This document shows, one piece after another, positions 24,525 to 36,564 of a DNA stretch of 64,000 nucleotides (positions are counted from its first letter, which is position 1; each line of letters begins with the position of its first letter). Made by a program: the position numbers and the translations under genes. A model generated the notes under the pieces. It was not told the origin of the DNA. It saw only the letters and a program-made list of their open reading frames with translations, and searched no databases. The stretch is from Cunninghamella blakesleeana (Eukaryota; Mucoromycota; Mucoromycetes; Mucorales; Cunninghamellaceae): positions 1,178,001 through 1,242,000 of the forward strand of contig JAFCIZ010000008.1 in the NCBI GenBank assembly GCA_017871115.1, given 5' to 3'.

Positions 24525-27396
24525 TTAAGATCGACGGATTTTTTGTTTTACTCTACTTAATTGTTGATCGACTTCATCCAACATATCTTCTAATTCCTCT
24601 TTTCTACGTCTAGACATAGGTCCACCACCAGATAATGGAATTTTGCTATAATCAGATTGAAGCTATATAGAATGAATAAATAAAAAGAAAAAAAAGAAAA
24701 ATCATTAAATTGGATATATATATATATATATATATAATGACAAAAAATAGAATAAATTCATGATCCTATTAATACAAGTTTTACCTTTTCTTTTGTTTTT
24801 GTTAATGTAAGTAATTGATCATCTAAATCATTTGTAGTAGTTACAACAGTTAAAGAAGGTGGGGAGTTGCGATATTGTTGGGTAGAAAAACCAAACCCAT
24901 TATTAGAATGAGATGATTTAAAAGAAGATAAAGGTGTAACAAATTCTTGATGTTGATTATTATCATCCTGATCATCATGGCTATATTTTTGAGCCTGCAA
25001 TTGAGGTGATGGGTTTGGCGTTTCAATTGCTGCGGAATGCTGAGAAGCTATGGAAGATGTTTGATGTTGATGTGTATTTATTTGTTCTAAAAGTTGATCT
25101 ACTTGAGATGATAGATTTTTAACTTGAGATGATAAAGATTCTATAGTATCATTGGCATTATCAAGTTGTCCCTATAAAAAATAAAATTATATATATTATG
25201 GTAAATAAACAGTGCTTATGTTATTATTATTATTATTATTATTATCGTATACCTTTAATTGTGTTATTTCTTGATTTTTTCGTTGCAATACAGATTTTAC
25301 TTCCTCTAATTCTAAAGCTGCTTCTTCTTTTGTTTTCTATTAATATATAATTAAAATAATAATAAAAATAATATATAATAATAATAGTATATGAGCATGT
25401 TTGATTGTATGGTAATGTAGTACAATTATTATTTTTTCTATTTACTTCAATTTCAGCTTTCCATTGATCTACTTCTGCACTTCGTTCTCTAAAAATTGTA
25501 CAAGTATAACATGATAATATATTAATATATTATTATTTTAATTAATATATGTGTATACATATTATTATTAAATTATTATAAATAATTAAATTTACCTAGC
25601 ATGATCTGTCGTTTCTTTTAATTTTGCTAATAATACATTTAAATCCTCTTCTTTTGTTAAATTATTTATCTATGTTTTAAAAAAAAATAAAAATAAAAGA
25701 AAACGAAAAACAGAAATATAGATATAAGTTTATCAATACAGTCGCATATATATTTATTTTAATATATGCTGATACTACTATTATTATTATTATATTTTAC
25801 TTTTTCTTCTTCATATTTTTGTACGAGAGATTCTTTTTCTTCCATTAATTCATCCACAGTAAGACTGAAATAGTCTAAATCACGTGTAATAGCTATATTT
25901 AATTAAAACAAAAAAAGAAATATAATCATTAATGACATATGAATATGGTGGCGTATATATTATATAAGATAAATAAGTTACCTTCTTTTTGACCTTGTAA
26001 AACACGATTAATAGATAACTGAGTTTGCAATTCTTCTTGTAATTGTCGAATAAGTTGATCTTTATCAGTTATATTATCGGGAATAGATGGTACAGGTGGT
26101 GGTAGTGATGATGTATTGGTAGCATTATTTATTTCTTCCTTTTTTAATGAAGTCGTAGAAGAAGTAGTGGATGGTACATGGCAAAAAGAAGATGAAGTAG
26201 ACGAAGAGGTTGTATTATTACCAGCTGTTGTAATAGTTGGTTTTCGTAGTCTACTTTTATTATTACCGGTAGTTTCTTTATTATTTGTAGAATTTCGACT
26301 TGATATGGATGAAGTTGATTTTGTATTCATTGGTACTACATTATTATTACTATTATTATCATTATTTTTTATAGTGATGGATGAGGATGAATTCGATCTA
26401 GTTCCTTTTTTAAAACTAGACATACTACCAGGTTTCATTAATTTGGTTGGTAATGTACTTGAGCTTTGTCTAGGTACAGGTTGTTTTGGTACGGATTGTT
26501 TTTTTTGTGAGGATGATGAAGATGATGATGATGATGACGATGTAGAGGGAACTATGTTATTGTTGTTATTATTATCATTTATAGGAGGTGGTAATGATGA
26601 AGGAGAAGAGGTATTTGAGTTGATTTCTTTTCCTTTTTCTTCTTTTTCTTCTTTTACATTATTGATACTGAGTCCATGATCATATTTAGTTTCATTTTGT
26701 TCCACTGGTAAAGTTGAAGGTGTATCTACTGAAAGCAATGAAAAAAAGAGATAGATAAGTATTTAATGACATGTTTATTTATTTTATTGTTTTTGTTTTT
26801 GTTTATACATATATATATATATACACTAATTTATATTTTTTTTTTTATTTATTTACCATCAAGGTCGGGAACCTTGGGCGGGGTAATGATTTCCACGTGG
26901 TTTTCTTGTACTTGTTCAACATGGGGCTGTTCTATTGTAGGAAGTTGGGTATTATGTTTTTCTTTATGTTCAACTGGTATGATTGGAAAAGTAGTTAAGG
27001 GTGGTTGGGGTATTTCGTTATTATATTTTAAAGAATTAGTACTTTGTTTACGTTGTAAAAAGACACCACTAAAATATAAATAAAAAGAAAGATAGATAGA
27101 TAAATATACATTTTCAAAAAATATATTTGACATATTTTTCTATTTTTTATTTTTATTTTCCATGATACCTGAATCGTTTTGATTTGACTGATTTATCATC
27201 ATTATTAACAGGTGGAGGTGGATTAGGAGGTTGAAGGGAAGCTATATATATATACACATATATATTATTAGTATTTGAACCCTTTCATTTTACAACGTTT
27301 TTTTATTTTCCTTTATTCATTTTATTAATTACCTTGTGATGATTTTTTTCCAATACCAAACTTTTTCCAAAACTTTGAAGATGATTTAGTTGACAT
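24525..27396 (-). CDS. Large coiled-coil protein, family not recognised
   Basis: There are ten exons: 27333-27396, about 27167-27240, 26857-27068, 25982-26728, 25801-25892, 25596-25669, 25446-25488, 25253-25336, 24785-25171 and 24525-24662, giving roughly 637 aa. The start is MSTKSSSKFWKKFGIGKKSS, a basic amphipathic N-terminus. Next come Pro-rich (PPNPPPPV) and Ser/Thr/Asn-rich disordered segments. A coiled coil of about 200 residues begins at DKDQLIRQLQEELQTQLSIN and runs through the short exons (LMEEKESLVQKYEEEK, WKAEIE, ALELEEVKSVLQRK, QLDNANDTIESLSSQVKNL). The C-terminus has PLSGGGPMSRRRKEELEDML and ends in basic KIRRS. This looks like a structural or scaffold protein of the cytoskeleton or cortex; I cannot name a family. 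The exon 2 boundary is the least certain. Confidence 0.65.
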
Positions 27397-28467
27397 TGAT
27401 TACTTTATATATATATAACAATTAACAATGCAATATGATAATGATAATGATAATAAAGTAAATGAAAAAAGAAAGGTAATGGAAAGAAAGAAAGAAAGAA
27501 AAAAAAAAAAGGATAGAAATTGGAAAGAAAAAGAAAAACCAGTTGGAAGGGAAAAAATTAAAAATAAGCCAAAAAACCGGACTTTTAAAAGAGTAATATT
27601 TTTGCTTTTTTGTAAAAAAAAAAAAAAAAAAAAAAAAGTGTAGTGAGAGAAGTTGGCAATGCAATATTTAATCACATAAAGTTGAATAGTCTTTTATTTT
27701 GATAAAGGAATAAAACAAGAAAATAAGGCAGCATTTACTAATCTTACTACTTTTTTATTTGTTGCGCCTTTATTTTCTCTTTCTCTCTCTCTCCCTCGCT
27801 CTTGGATTCTCATGCTTCTCCCTCACTTTCTTTCTCCCCCAATTTTCCTCTCTTTTTTTTTATTTATTATTGTAATAAAAATGGATTCTCCTTTTAACCC
27901 ATTATACGAAATGAGAATGAGAAAAAAAAATTATGCATGATCTGTGCCCTGTGCCACTTGTAAAAAAAATAACAATAAATAAAAACTCAGTTATTATAAA
28001 AAAATAAAATAAAAAACAATGGGTTATTATAGTTATTAAAATAATACGATCATTGCTGATAATTATTCGTTATTGCCTTATTTGGATACTGACACTGAAG
28101 CTATCGGAGATATGAACAAAACTCAAAATAAGTAAGAAAAAAGAATAAAGTTGGTAGCGTCTGTGTGTCTATCAAGGTGAACCATATATATCATAAATAG
28201 CAATAGAAAAATACTAAATTCATATTAAAATGTATATAAATATAAATATAAAAAATCTATACAATGAATAAATTATAAATAAAAAGATCATAGGAAGTAA
28301 AATAACTAATAATACCATAAGAACTAATATAAAATATATAAGTGATAATAATAATAATAATATTAATAATACTAATAATACTAATAAAAATAATAAAAAT
28401 AATAAAAATAATAATCTAAGGATATGTAACACCACTATAATTTTTTTTTTATTTTTCATAAAAAAAT
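27397..28467. other. Intergenic upstream of coiled-coil gene
   Basis: No gene is seen. It has poly-A near 27615-27637 and a CT-rich block at about 27775-27855 (repeated CTCTCT and CTTTCT). The open frames here are products of homopolymers or AAT-type repeats. Confidence 0.5.
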
Positions 28468-29848
28468 TTATTCGTCATCATCATTTTCTTCTTCCACATT
28501 GTTTGATGCAGTAATACCTTTGATTGATTTTTTTCTTTTTGACTGTGTTTCTTTTCTGATAGGTATTTTAACACCTTGTTTAGCAAAACATTGCGATAAA
28601 GGAGTTGATTCTAAAATGGAAGAAATATATAAATAAATAAACAAAATATAAACATAAATAAATAATAACTACGTACATATATATTCGTAATTATTATTAT
28701 GATTATTAACTATTATTTTGATTTATTAAAACTTACTAACTACACCTGGGAATTTCTTTGCAGTGTAAACAGTAAATGGTTCAGTATAAACTCTTGTCAA
28801 TACTTCACTTGGTGTCGATATATTTACGGTTGTACCTCTATTTTTATATTTGAAATAAGTATTTTATTATTATTATAGTGACTTAAATTATTTTTTTTTT
28901 TCATTTTTAATGAATCCGGACTTTAAAAACCCAAACTACGGGGTCCTCCATCATCATATCCTAGTTCAAAATAATAATAAACCATCACTTTCTCTATTTT
29001 AAAACAAATAAATAAATAAAAACTTACGATCCTACGTTGATTAAAGAGAAGGCTAATTTAAAACGACCTTCCGTTCGAAAGCTAATATCTTGAAATACAA
29101 AATAAATACCAAGTTTATGGTCAAGGTCATATAACTTTGTAGCTGAAGCAACTGAAGATCCCACTAAATTTTTCATTTGTACCATTCTTGTTGATTCTGT
29201 TGGGATAGGCGATGTAGCCGAAGAAGAGGAAGAAGAAGGGTTTGTATTAAATGAAGGTTGAGAGGATGTAAAAGAATGATAAACCAAATTTGCTTCTGTT
29301 ATACCATCTTCATGCCAGCTATCACATAAAACAACAAAAAAGGATATGTTTATTGTACTAAAAATAAAAAAAAAATAGCATAGTTATTATTATTGTATGT
29401 ACATATATTCATGTGAGTTGTTAGATCGCCCAAAAATAACAAATACGTAATTATTTCTCTTTTTCATTTTTCTTTTCTTTTTTTTTTAAAAAAAAAAAAA
29501 AGAAAAAAAAAACTTACTCTGGATTAATGATTTGTCCATCTTTTGACCTAATGATTAATTGTAAAATAGGTGGAGGTGAAATAGGACGTCGATCTTTATC
29601 TCCAAATCCACACATCCTTGCTCGAGTAGGTTGTTGCACAACCACCAATTCATATTGCATACCATGATCATTATTCCAATAACTTAAACCAGAAGTGTTG
29701 GATAAATAATGGTCTGTTGAAGTTGGAGGTGGATGTTGTAGCGGTAAAGGTGATTGAGTTGCCATTGTAATTAATTCTTTAAACACTTCTTCTTGAGGTC
29801 TTTCATAATTAATTCTCTTTGTATTATCATTATTACTATCACTATTTC

Positions 29849-29893
<45 letters not shown>

Positions 29894-30270
29894 TACTATT
29901 ATTTATACGATTATTATTTATATTTGTATTTATTATTGAATGGTGATGATGATGATGATGATGATGATTTGTAGTTGTAGGATGACTTGGTATTGTGTCA
30001 GATAATGATGTTAAAGAGGTAGGTTCATTTATTAATGAAGTGTTATAAGTAAATTCTGGGTATATTTGGTCATGCATTAATTCATACGGTGGATAATGAG
30101 TGTGTTGTAAAGTACTCATAGTTGTAGTTGAACTTATAGATCCTGTAAAGCTGACATTTGACATTACAGATTCTTGTTTAATAGGTGCTGATATATTTTG
30201 GTTATATTCATAATATATACTATTTTCATGACTATTTTGCTGTGGTGGTGGTGGTGGCTGCTGCTGCTGC

Positions 30271-30304
<34 letters not shown>

Positions 30305-30350
30305 CTTCATTATCATTTGAAAAATAACCCCCTTGATAAAATGGTATCAT
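28468..30350 (-). CDS. Velvet-family transcription regulator
   Basis: There are four exons (29518-30350, 29028-29318, 28737-28837, 28468-28610) encoding 455 aa. The first ~225 residues are disordered: a Gln run of 16-17, PPPPP, a His run and a long Asn run. The velvet domain follows: YELVVVQQPTRARMCGFGDK, RRPISPPPILQLII, then WHEDGITEANLVYHS, LYDLDHKLGIYFVFQDISFR and TEGRFKLAFSLINVGS. It closes with EPFTVYTAKKFPGVV and STPLSQCFAKQGVKIPIRKE. The RARMCGFG-DRRPI-PPP block is the DNA-contact signature. Velvet proteins (VosA, VelB, VeA groups) are fungus-specific, NF-kB-like factors that control sporulation and secondary metabolism. The last exon supplies a basic KKKKSIKG-like tail and an acidic end. 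The closest subgroup (VosA or VelB) cannot be settled by eye; a Ser-rich insert splits the domain, as in VelB. Confidence 0.9.
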
Positions 30351-32342
30351 TACAATTCAAATATATTAATGAATGAAAGAAGAGAAAAAAAAAGTGACAC
30401 TTTTAATATATTATTTCTCTTTTCTTTTCTTTTTTTTTTTTTTTTCCTTTTTTTGTTTTTTTTTTTGAAAAAAAACAATAAGAAAAGAAAAAAGAGATAT
30501 GTAAGAGCAAAAAAATCAAATTAAATAAAAAATAAAAAAACTTGAAATAAAAACAAAAAAGGGAAGAAAAAAGAAAGAAAAAAAGAGGGGAAAAAGATTT
30601 TTTTTTTTTTTTAAAAAAAGGTTTTTCCAATTATTTGAGTGTGACAAGTAGCAAAGAAAAAATAATAATATATAAATAATGAATAAAGAAAAGAATGAAT
30701 AACCCAAAGTAATGATATACTTTTTTATATTCAACCTTTTTTTGGAAAACTGAATTTTAATTCATTTCTGTAGATCGAGGTCCAAACCGAGATTTTGTAT
30801 ATTAAATTAAACTTATTTCTTTTATTTCTATTTTTTTAAAGCTTTATGTAATAAAACAGCTCTTTTTTCATTTTTCATTTTAATTTTATCATTGAAGAAC
30901 TTATTTTATACTTTTTCCTTTTATTTACTTTGTTAGGTTAAATAGAATTAGAATAAAAAAGTATAAATAGTTTATTAAACAACTGCTACCTGTATCACCT
31001 AAAACGGGCATTTAAAAAAAAATTCATCATCATTATTATTTTATATAAAAACGAGATCTTATTATTATGTCGGTTCTTTAATATTGAATGAAACAAAAAC
31101 CATATTACTTAAACAAACCTTATCCAGTCATTTTTGTTTTATGAATTATTTTTAATATTCAAAAACGCAAGCAATTAAAATCGATTATTATTATATTAAG
31201 TGCATCGTGACTCCTATATATATAAATACGTATATATATATAAGAGAAAAATTAAGTAAACATGAGAAAAAAAGTAAAAATTGGGATAAAACAGGATCTT
31301 TTTTTTTCTTTTTTTTTTTTAAAAAAAAAGTATACGAATGCTATGTTACACACATTAAAGGTTTATCCAAAATATAAATAGTTATACCCAAAACTATGGT
31401 AAGTAGTTGTTTTAGATGGTGTACTGTATTATTTATTTTTTTATAGTTGAGATAATAATGTCTCTCGTCTTGATCTCAATCTATTAATCGTATAATCGGG
31501 TACCTTTTGAACCAAGAAAAAAAAGAGAAAAGAAAAAAGGAAAAAAAAAAAAAAAAGTCAAAGACCTTCCCTTTTCCTTCTTTTAAATATATACATGTCG
31601 TTATTTAATACACGCTTAAATAAAAATTAAACTTTACGTAATTATTTATTAGTGAAAATCATTTTTATATTAACATTCATAAATGTTAATAACCTATTTT
31701 TAAAAAAGTTCTTTTTATTCTTTTTCCCCTCCCAATATTTCCTTATTAAAAAAAAAAGAGGGGATGTATTCCTTTTAATAGTATTGGATCAAGAGATACA
31801 GTCACATTTTGCTGGACAAAAATATAAAAAAAAAAAACGCTGCCTAAAAGAGTCATAGTGGTGGTGATAAACGATAGTAATTTATATATATATATATATA
31901 TATGTCTATCATAAGCAAATTTAAATAATGGGATAAATATATTTGTTATCACCAAATGAGCCTTATAATGGATAAGAATATAGCGTAATAAATTATTTAC
32001 ATGTGATTGGGCAGAAATAAAGTAAAAAAAATATAAATGATGAAGAAAAAAAAAAAGAAGAGCACAGATAATGACATTTTAAAGTTTTTTTTACAAAAAA
32101 ACAAGTATGATAAAATTCTCGAAAACTCATTGGATAATCCTAATCAGATCTTGCGGTATCTAAATTATATTTTAAAACCAGTATCAGATAAGAAATCGCC
32201 TAAAATAATTGGTTAAAAATAATTATAAATAATATTCTTGTTTATCAGATTTTAAATTTTTCTTTTTTTTTCATCTTTTTCATCTTTTTTTTATTTCGTT
32301 TTTTTTAAATAAAAGAAAATAAAAATACAACAATTATAGACC
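30351..32342. other. Divergent intergenic region, velvet (-) / phytochelatin synthase-like (+)
   Basis: About 2 kb with long homopurine/homopyrimidine blocks (about 30420-30625), AT repeats near 31208-31245 and 31878-31903, and poly-A/poly-T pairs. No gene or RNA is recognised. The last ~110 bp before 32343 are pyrimidine-rich. Confidence 0.5.
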
Positions 32343-33421
32343 ATGTTTGCATTTCACTCCCATTTAAAACGTACCTCTACTACTTTTCCTCGTTACTTAA
32401 CTACTGTTGTCTCTTCAAAAACCGATCCTTTTCCTTTTATGGTTTCAGCTACTTTACAACCATCATCTACTACTACCATTCCTACTCCTTCCTTAATTTC
32501 TTTTACTTCACCAAAGGGGAAAAGTTTATTTCGTAATGCTATGGACCAAGGCCAAGCTGAAAGCTTTTTTAAATTAATGGGTAACTTTTCTGCACAATCA
32601 TCCCCTGATCTTGCTGGTATTAGTTCTTGTAAGTCAATATATAAAAATAAGATAAGTATATTTTACTTGTTAAATATATATATATATTCATTATTTTTTA
32701 CTATTATTTTAAATAGTAACGATGGCTTTGAATGCTTTAGAAATTGACCCACAAACTATTTGGAAAGGAAATTGGCGTTGGGTAAGTTTTTTAAAAAAAA
32801 TTTTTTTTATACATGTCCATTGTTTTAATGATCATTCTTTTTATCATTAATATTTTATATATATATATATATATTAAATAGTATTCTGGTGACCAATTAA
32901 AACCTTGTTCTCCTAAAGAACGTATTTTAACACATGGTATACCTTTTGATGAATTTACCTGTTTAGCCCAAACACATTGCCAAGTCGAATCTACCCGAGC
33001 CACATTTTTAACTGAAGGCTATGACCGATTTTTATCTTGTTTAGAAAAAGTAACATCTGATGCTTCATCCCAAATGGTAGTTCACTATTCTCGCTCAGGA
33101 TTAGGTCAAAATTGTTCACAAGATGCTCATTATTCACCTATTGGTGGCCATGATGCTATTCAACAAAAGACTTTGATTATGGATGTAGATCGTGTTAATC
33201 ATCCAAGTGTGTGGGTTAATACAAAGGATTTATATCGTGCCATGTTAAAAAAGGACCCTTTAACTAATCTTTCAAGAGGTTATTTTGTATTAAAACAAGA
33301 TCCTTTATTATCATCATCATCGTCACCATCATCTTCTCTTTCGTCTTTACCATCATCGCCCAGTTCAAATCGTCGCCGTAAGAATTGTTTAGGTTGTACC
33401 AATCGTTCTTGTCATATCTGA
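32343..33421 (+). CDS. Phytochelatin synthase homologue with Cys-to-Ala at the catalytic position
   Basis: There are three exons (32343-32628, 32717-32781, 32882-33421) encoding 296 aa. From residue ~55 the catalytic domain of phytochelatin synthase is clear: SPKGKSLFRNAMDQGQAESF, a Gln in AQSSPDLAGISSL, NALEIDP, WKGNWRWY, then AHYSPIGGHD and LIMDVDRVNHPSVWV. The papain-like triad of known enzymes is Cys, His and Asp. Here His200 and Asp218 are present with the usual 18-residue spacing, but the Cys position is Ala91 (codon GCT at 32613-32615). Transpeptidation of glutathione is therefore not expected by the known mechanism. The first 26 residues are basic with no acidic residue (FHSHLKRTSTTFPRYL), suggesting a mitochondrial presequence. 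The usual Cys-rich C-terminal domain is replaced by a Ser run and a short CLGCTNRSC tail. It may be a pseudoenzyme or regulator. Confidence 0.85.
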
Positions 33422-34225
33422 TTTTTTTTTTTGAAAAATCTATTTTTTTATTCCCTTCTCTTTTTATATATTATTTTCTTTGTATTTATAATTCATTCAT
33501 TCACTTGTATATTTACCCCACTTTTTTTTTTCTATTCCTTTTGCATTATATTCAATTTTAAAATGTATTTTTTTACTTCATATTCAAATCTATTTTATTA
33601 TATATATACATATATAAATATATATTATTCCTAACTCTTTTAATAACCCTTTCTCTTCTCATACTATGTTAATTTAAACAACAAATAAATAAATTTACAT
33701 TTTTTTTATTTAATAATAATATTTTTTATTACGCTTTATATTATCAATTCGAGTACATAAATGCATATGTGCAAACTATAATGATTATACTATTTAAGTA
33801 TTTAAAAAAATAGGAAAGTGAAAGAAAAAAAAATCCGGTCAGTCCGGCTGATATAACAAAAAGCGGACATTTAATTAGTCCAAATTTGGCAGAAGTGGGC
33901 AAGTGAGCCCACCAAAGTTTTGAGGTTTTGTAAAAAAAAAATTAAGTTCCCTCCTTTTTCGTCGTTTTATCTAAGGTAAAAAAAAAAAAGGTAACCTTCA
34001 ACTATCCATCCAACAATATAGAAAGATTCAGCTTATAAATAATGACCATCATCACCATTATCGAAAAAATTTAAAAAATTAAAATGGATTGATGTTTTTA
34101 ATTTTTGGATTGAAATATAAATAATGGATGGGAATACATACACAAATTTTGGATTCAACTTTTTTATTCTGGGATATTAAATAAATACATTTTTACATTT
34201 GAATTAAATCATAATAGACTTTACC
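33422..34225. other. Intergenic, RPL17 promoter region
   Basis: No gene is seen. In 33835-33930 there is an island richer in G and C than its surroundings, with CCGGTCAGTCCGG and a perfect inverted repeat at 33895-33912, about 320 bp before the RPL17 start. The rest is AT-rich. Confidence 0.5.
33895..33912. promoter_or_regulatory. Inverted repeat GTGGGC-AAGTGA-GCCCAC
   Basis: The arms are 6 bp, perfectly complementary, with a 6-nt spacer. Six G/C of seven-plus bases per arm is exceptional in this AT background. It lies in the RPL17 upstream region and may be a dimeric factor site. No factor is known to me for it. Confidence 0.35.
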
Positions 34226-35185
34226 ATGGTCAGATACGCCGCTACTCCTGCCAATCCTCCTAAGGGTAAATAGATAAAATAGAACTAAATATAGCCAAAT
34301 ATATATAGACAAATTATTCAAATACTGAAATCTTAAAATGCTGAATTGTTATTGTTTTTATCATTTTTATTATTATTGAATAATAGCTGCTAAATCTAGA
34401 GGTTCTTACCTCCGTGTTCACGTATGTAGATAATATCAATAATGGAATTAAAGAAAAGATAATATACATTTTAAAAATATTGTTGGATATATTTAATTAA
34501 AAAATAATATTGGGCGATATATTATTATAATATGGATGTTAATGATACTGATGCTCAATGATTTTTTAAAAATACATTATTATTATATAGTTCAAAAACA
34601 CTCACGAAGTAGCTGCTGCTATCAAGGGTATGAAATTATCTAAAGCTTATACATATTTAAATAATGTTACTGAACACAAGCAAGCCATTCCTTTCCGCCG
34701 TTTCAATGGCGGTGTTGGTCGTACTGCTCAAGCTAAAGAATTCGGTACTACCCAAGCTCGTTGGCCCGTTAAGTCTGTCAAGTTTGTTACTGACTTGTTA
34801 AAAAATGCTGAAAGCAATGCTGAAGTAAGTTTATTTTTATTTTATTTCTCGAGAAATGTTTTTATTTTTAATGATGGATGATGATATAGAAATTGTATTA
34901 ATTTATATATGCTATTTTTTTATTTTACATTTTTTTCAGGCCAAGGGATTAGATGTTGAACAACTTTATATTTCCAGTGTTATTGTAAATCAAGCTCCTA
35001 AACATCGTCGTCGTACATACCGTGCTCATGGTAGAATTAATCCTTACATGACCTCTCCTTCTCACATTGAAGTTATTCTTAATGAAAAGGAAAAATCTAT
35101 TCCTAAAGCTAATGATAAGAAGGTTGTACGTCTTAATATCCGTCAATTATCTCGTAATGCTCGTTTAGCTGCTCTCCGTGCTTAA
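34226..35185 (+). CDS. RPL17: 60S ribosomal protein L17 (uL22)
   Basis: There are four exons (34226-34265, 34387-34421, 34591-34824, 34940-35185) encoding 184 aa, the normal eukaryotic length. Diagnostic blocks are [60 protein letters not shown] and the exit-tunnel loop region [20 protein letters not shown] followed by HIEVIL. uL22 lines the nascent peptide tunnel. The conserved C-terminal extension ends RLAALRA. Codon use is biased as in RPL16. Three short introns lie in the 5' half. Confidence 0.97.
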
Positions 35186-35499
35186 TTTAAATAAAACATC
35201 ATTTATATATATATAAAAAAATAAAAAAAGCTCAACATCATTATTTTTTTAATAATAATAAAAAAAAAAATGAAGTGCATTTTTTTTAGGAGATAAAACT
35301 ATTTTAGCATGAATTAGTGCTTATATAAAAAAAAGATAGAGAGATTTACACAAAATGACCATAATGTGACATCCAATGATAATGAATTAAAGATATACTG
35401 ATTTAAATGTCCGTATGTTTTTTGTTTTTTTTTTTTTTTTTTTTTTTTTTTCGCCTGTTGTTTCTTATTCTCTTATCTTTTATTTAATAAATTAAAGTA
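35186..35499. other. Short intergenic spacer
   Basis: About 310 bp with poly-T at about 35425-35450. It should hold the RPL17 terminator and the promoter of the Rdx gene; no specific signals are resolved. Confidence 0.5.
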
Positions 35500-36314
35500 A
35501 TGGCCACTCATAAACCCCGTGTATCTATCGAAGTAAGTAAATTAGCTAATAACTGTTTAGTCTTATTTAGTATTATTATTCATATTATTTCAATAAAAAT
35601 TAGTAAATATATAAGATAGCTAAATAACAAAAAAAAAAGCTAAAAAGAAGAGTATTTTTTAACACTTTCTATTTTAAAAGTATTGCCCTCGCTGTCGTTG
35701 GCTTTTGAGAGCTGGTAAGCATATGGGAAAATAATAATAATTTGCATAACTCGTCTTGTGATTCTCATGCATATATTTTTTTTGGGGGTGGGATGGCTTT
35801 TTTTTTTTTCAATATGTTTTACTTTTAAAATAGCATGGCTATCCCAAGAATTACTTACAACCTTTGAAAATGATCTTGGTGAAGTAGCTCTTATTCCAGG
35901 TGAATCTGCTGTTTTTTTAATTAAAGTAGATGATGGTACGTAAAAATATAGCAATAAGTCATCGAGTAAATTTTTAAAAATAAAATAAAATAAAGGGGTG
36001 TATTACTCATTATTATTACTCATTATTATTATTGTTTATTATTATTTTTATTATTATTTAGCTGTTGTTTGGGATCGAAAACAAGATGGTGGATTTCCCG
36101 AAGCCAAAGTATTGGTAAATATATATATATATTCATATGCTTTTTTAATGATAATTAACTGCGTGTTGTTTTTTTAAAAAAAAATTAGAAACAACGAGTA
36201 AGGGATATCATTGCACCTCAAAAATCATTAGGCCATTCTGATGTTAAAGTTGAGAATAATAATAATAATAACAATAATGAAGATCAAATTTGTAAAACTT
36301 GTCCTTCCTCTTAA
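35500..36314 (+). CDS. Rdx-family (SelW-like) thioredoxin-fold protein
   Basis: There are five exons (35500-35532, 35681-35714, 35834-35935, 36062-36114, 36189-36314) encoding 115 aa. After MATHKPRVSIE the motif YCPRCRWLLRAAWLSQELL gives the CxxC redox centre at the N-terminus of helix 1 of a thioredoxin-like fold. It is followed by the strand-strand region (LGEVALIPGESAVFLIKVDD, VVWDRKQDGGFPE) and KVLKQRVRDIIAP. This is the Rdx/selenoprotein W, T and H family. Both motif positions are Cys (TGC and TGT), so it is a Cys homologue without selenocysteine. GGFPE/A with a following Lys-rich helix is typical. An Asn run and an ICKTCPSS end form a tail not usual in SelW. The substrate is unknown; the family is thought to act in thiol redox control. 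Confidence 0.85.
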
Positions 36315-36564
36315 AGAATAATGACATTTTTTATGTAAATTATTGCTCACTTGACATTTTAGTTTGAAACCCAGTTGCGTGAATCTTTTTTTTTTTATAA
36401 TGCCTATCATTTTTTTTCTTTTTCTTTCTTTTTCTTTCCATTTTATTTTTATTTTTAATATATATATACATATACATTTATATTTATAATAAAGATAAAC
36501 CGATTATATATTTATTTATATTTATATATATTTTGAATTCAATTAATTAATAATAATAAAAACC

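Noticed and set aside
26116..26679. 187-codon plus-strand open frame
   Set aside because: It is antisense to the Ser/Asn-rich exon of the coiled-coil gene; the frame is open only because of triplet repeats.
27400..27675. Phe/Ser-rich minus-strand frames
   Set aside because: A homopolymeric upstream region of the coiled-coil gene with no domain or splice pattern.
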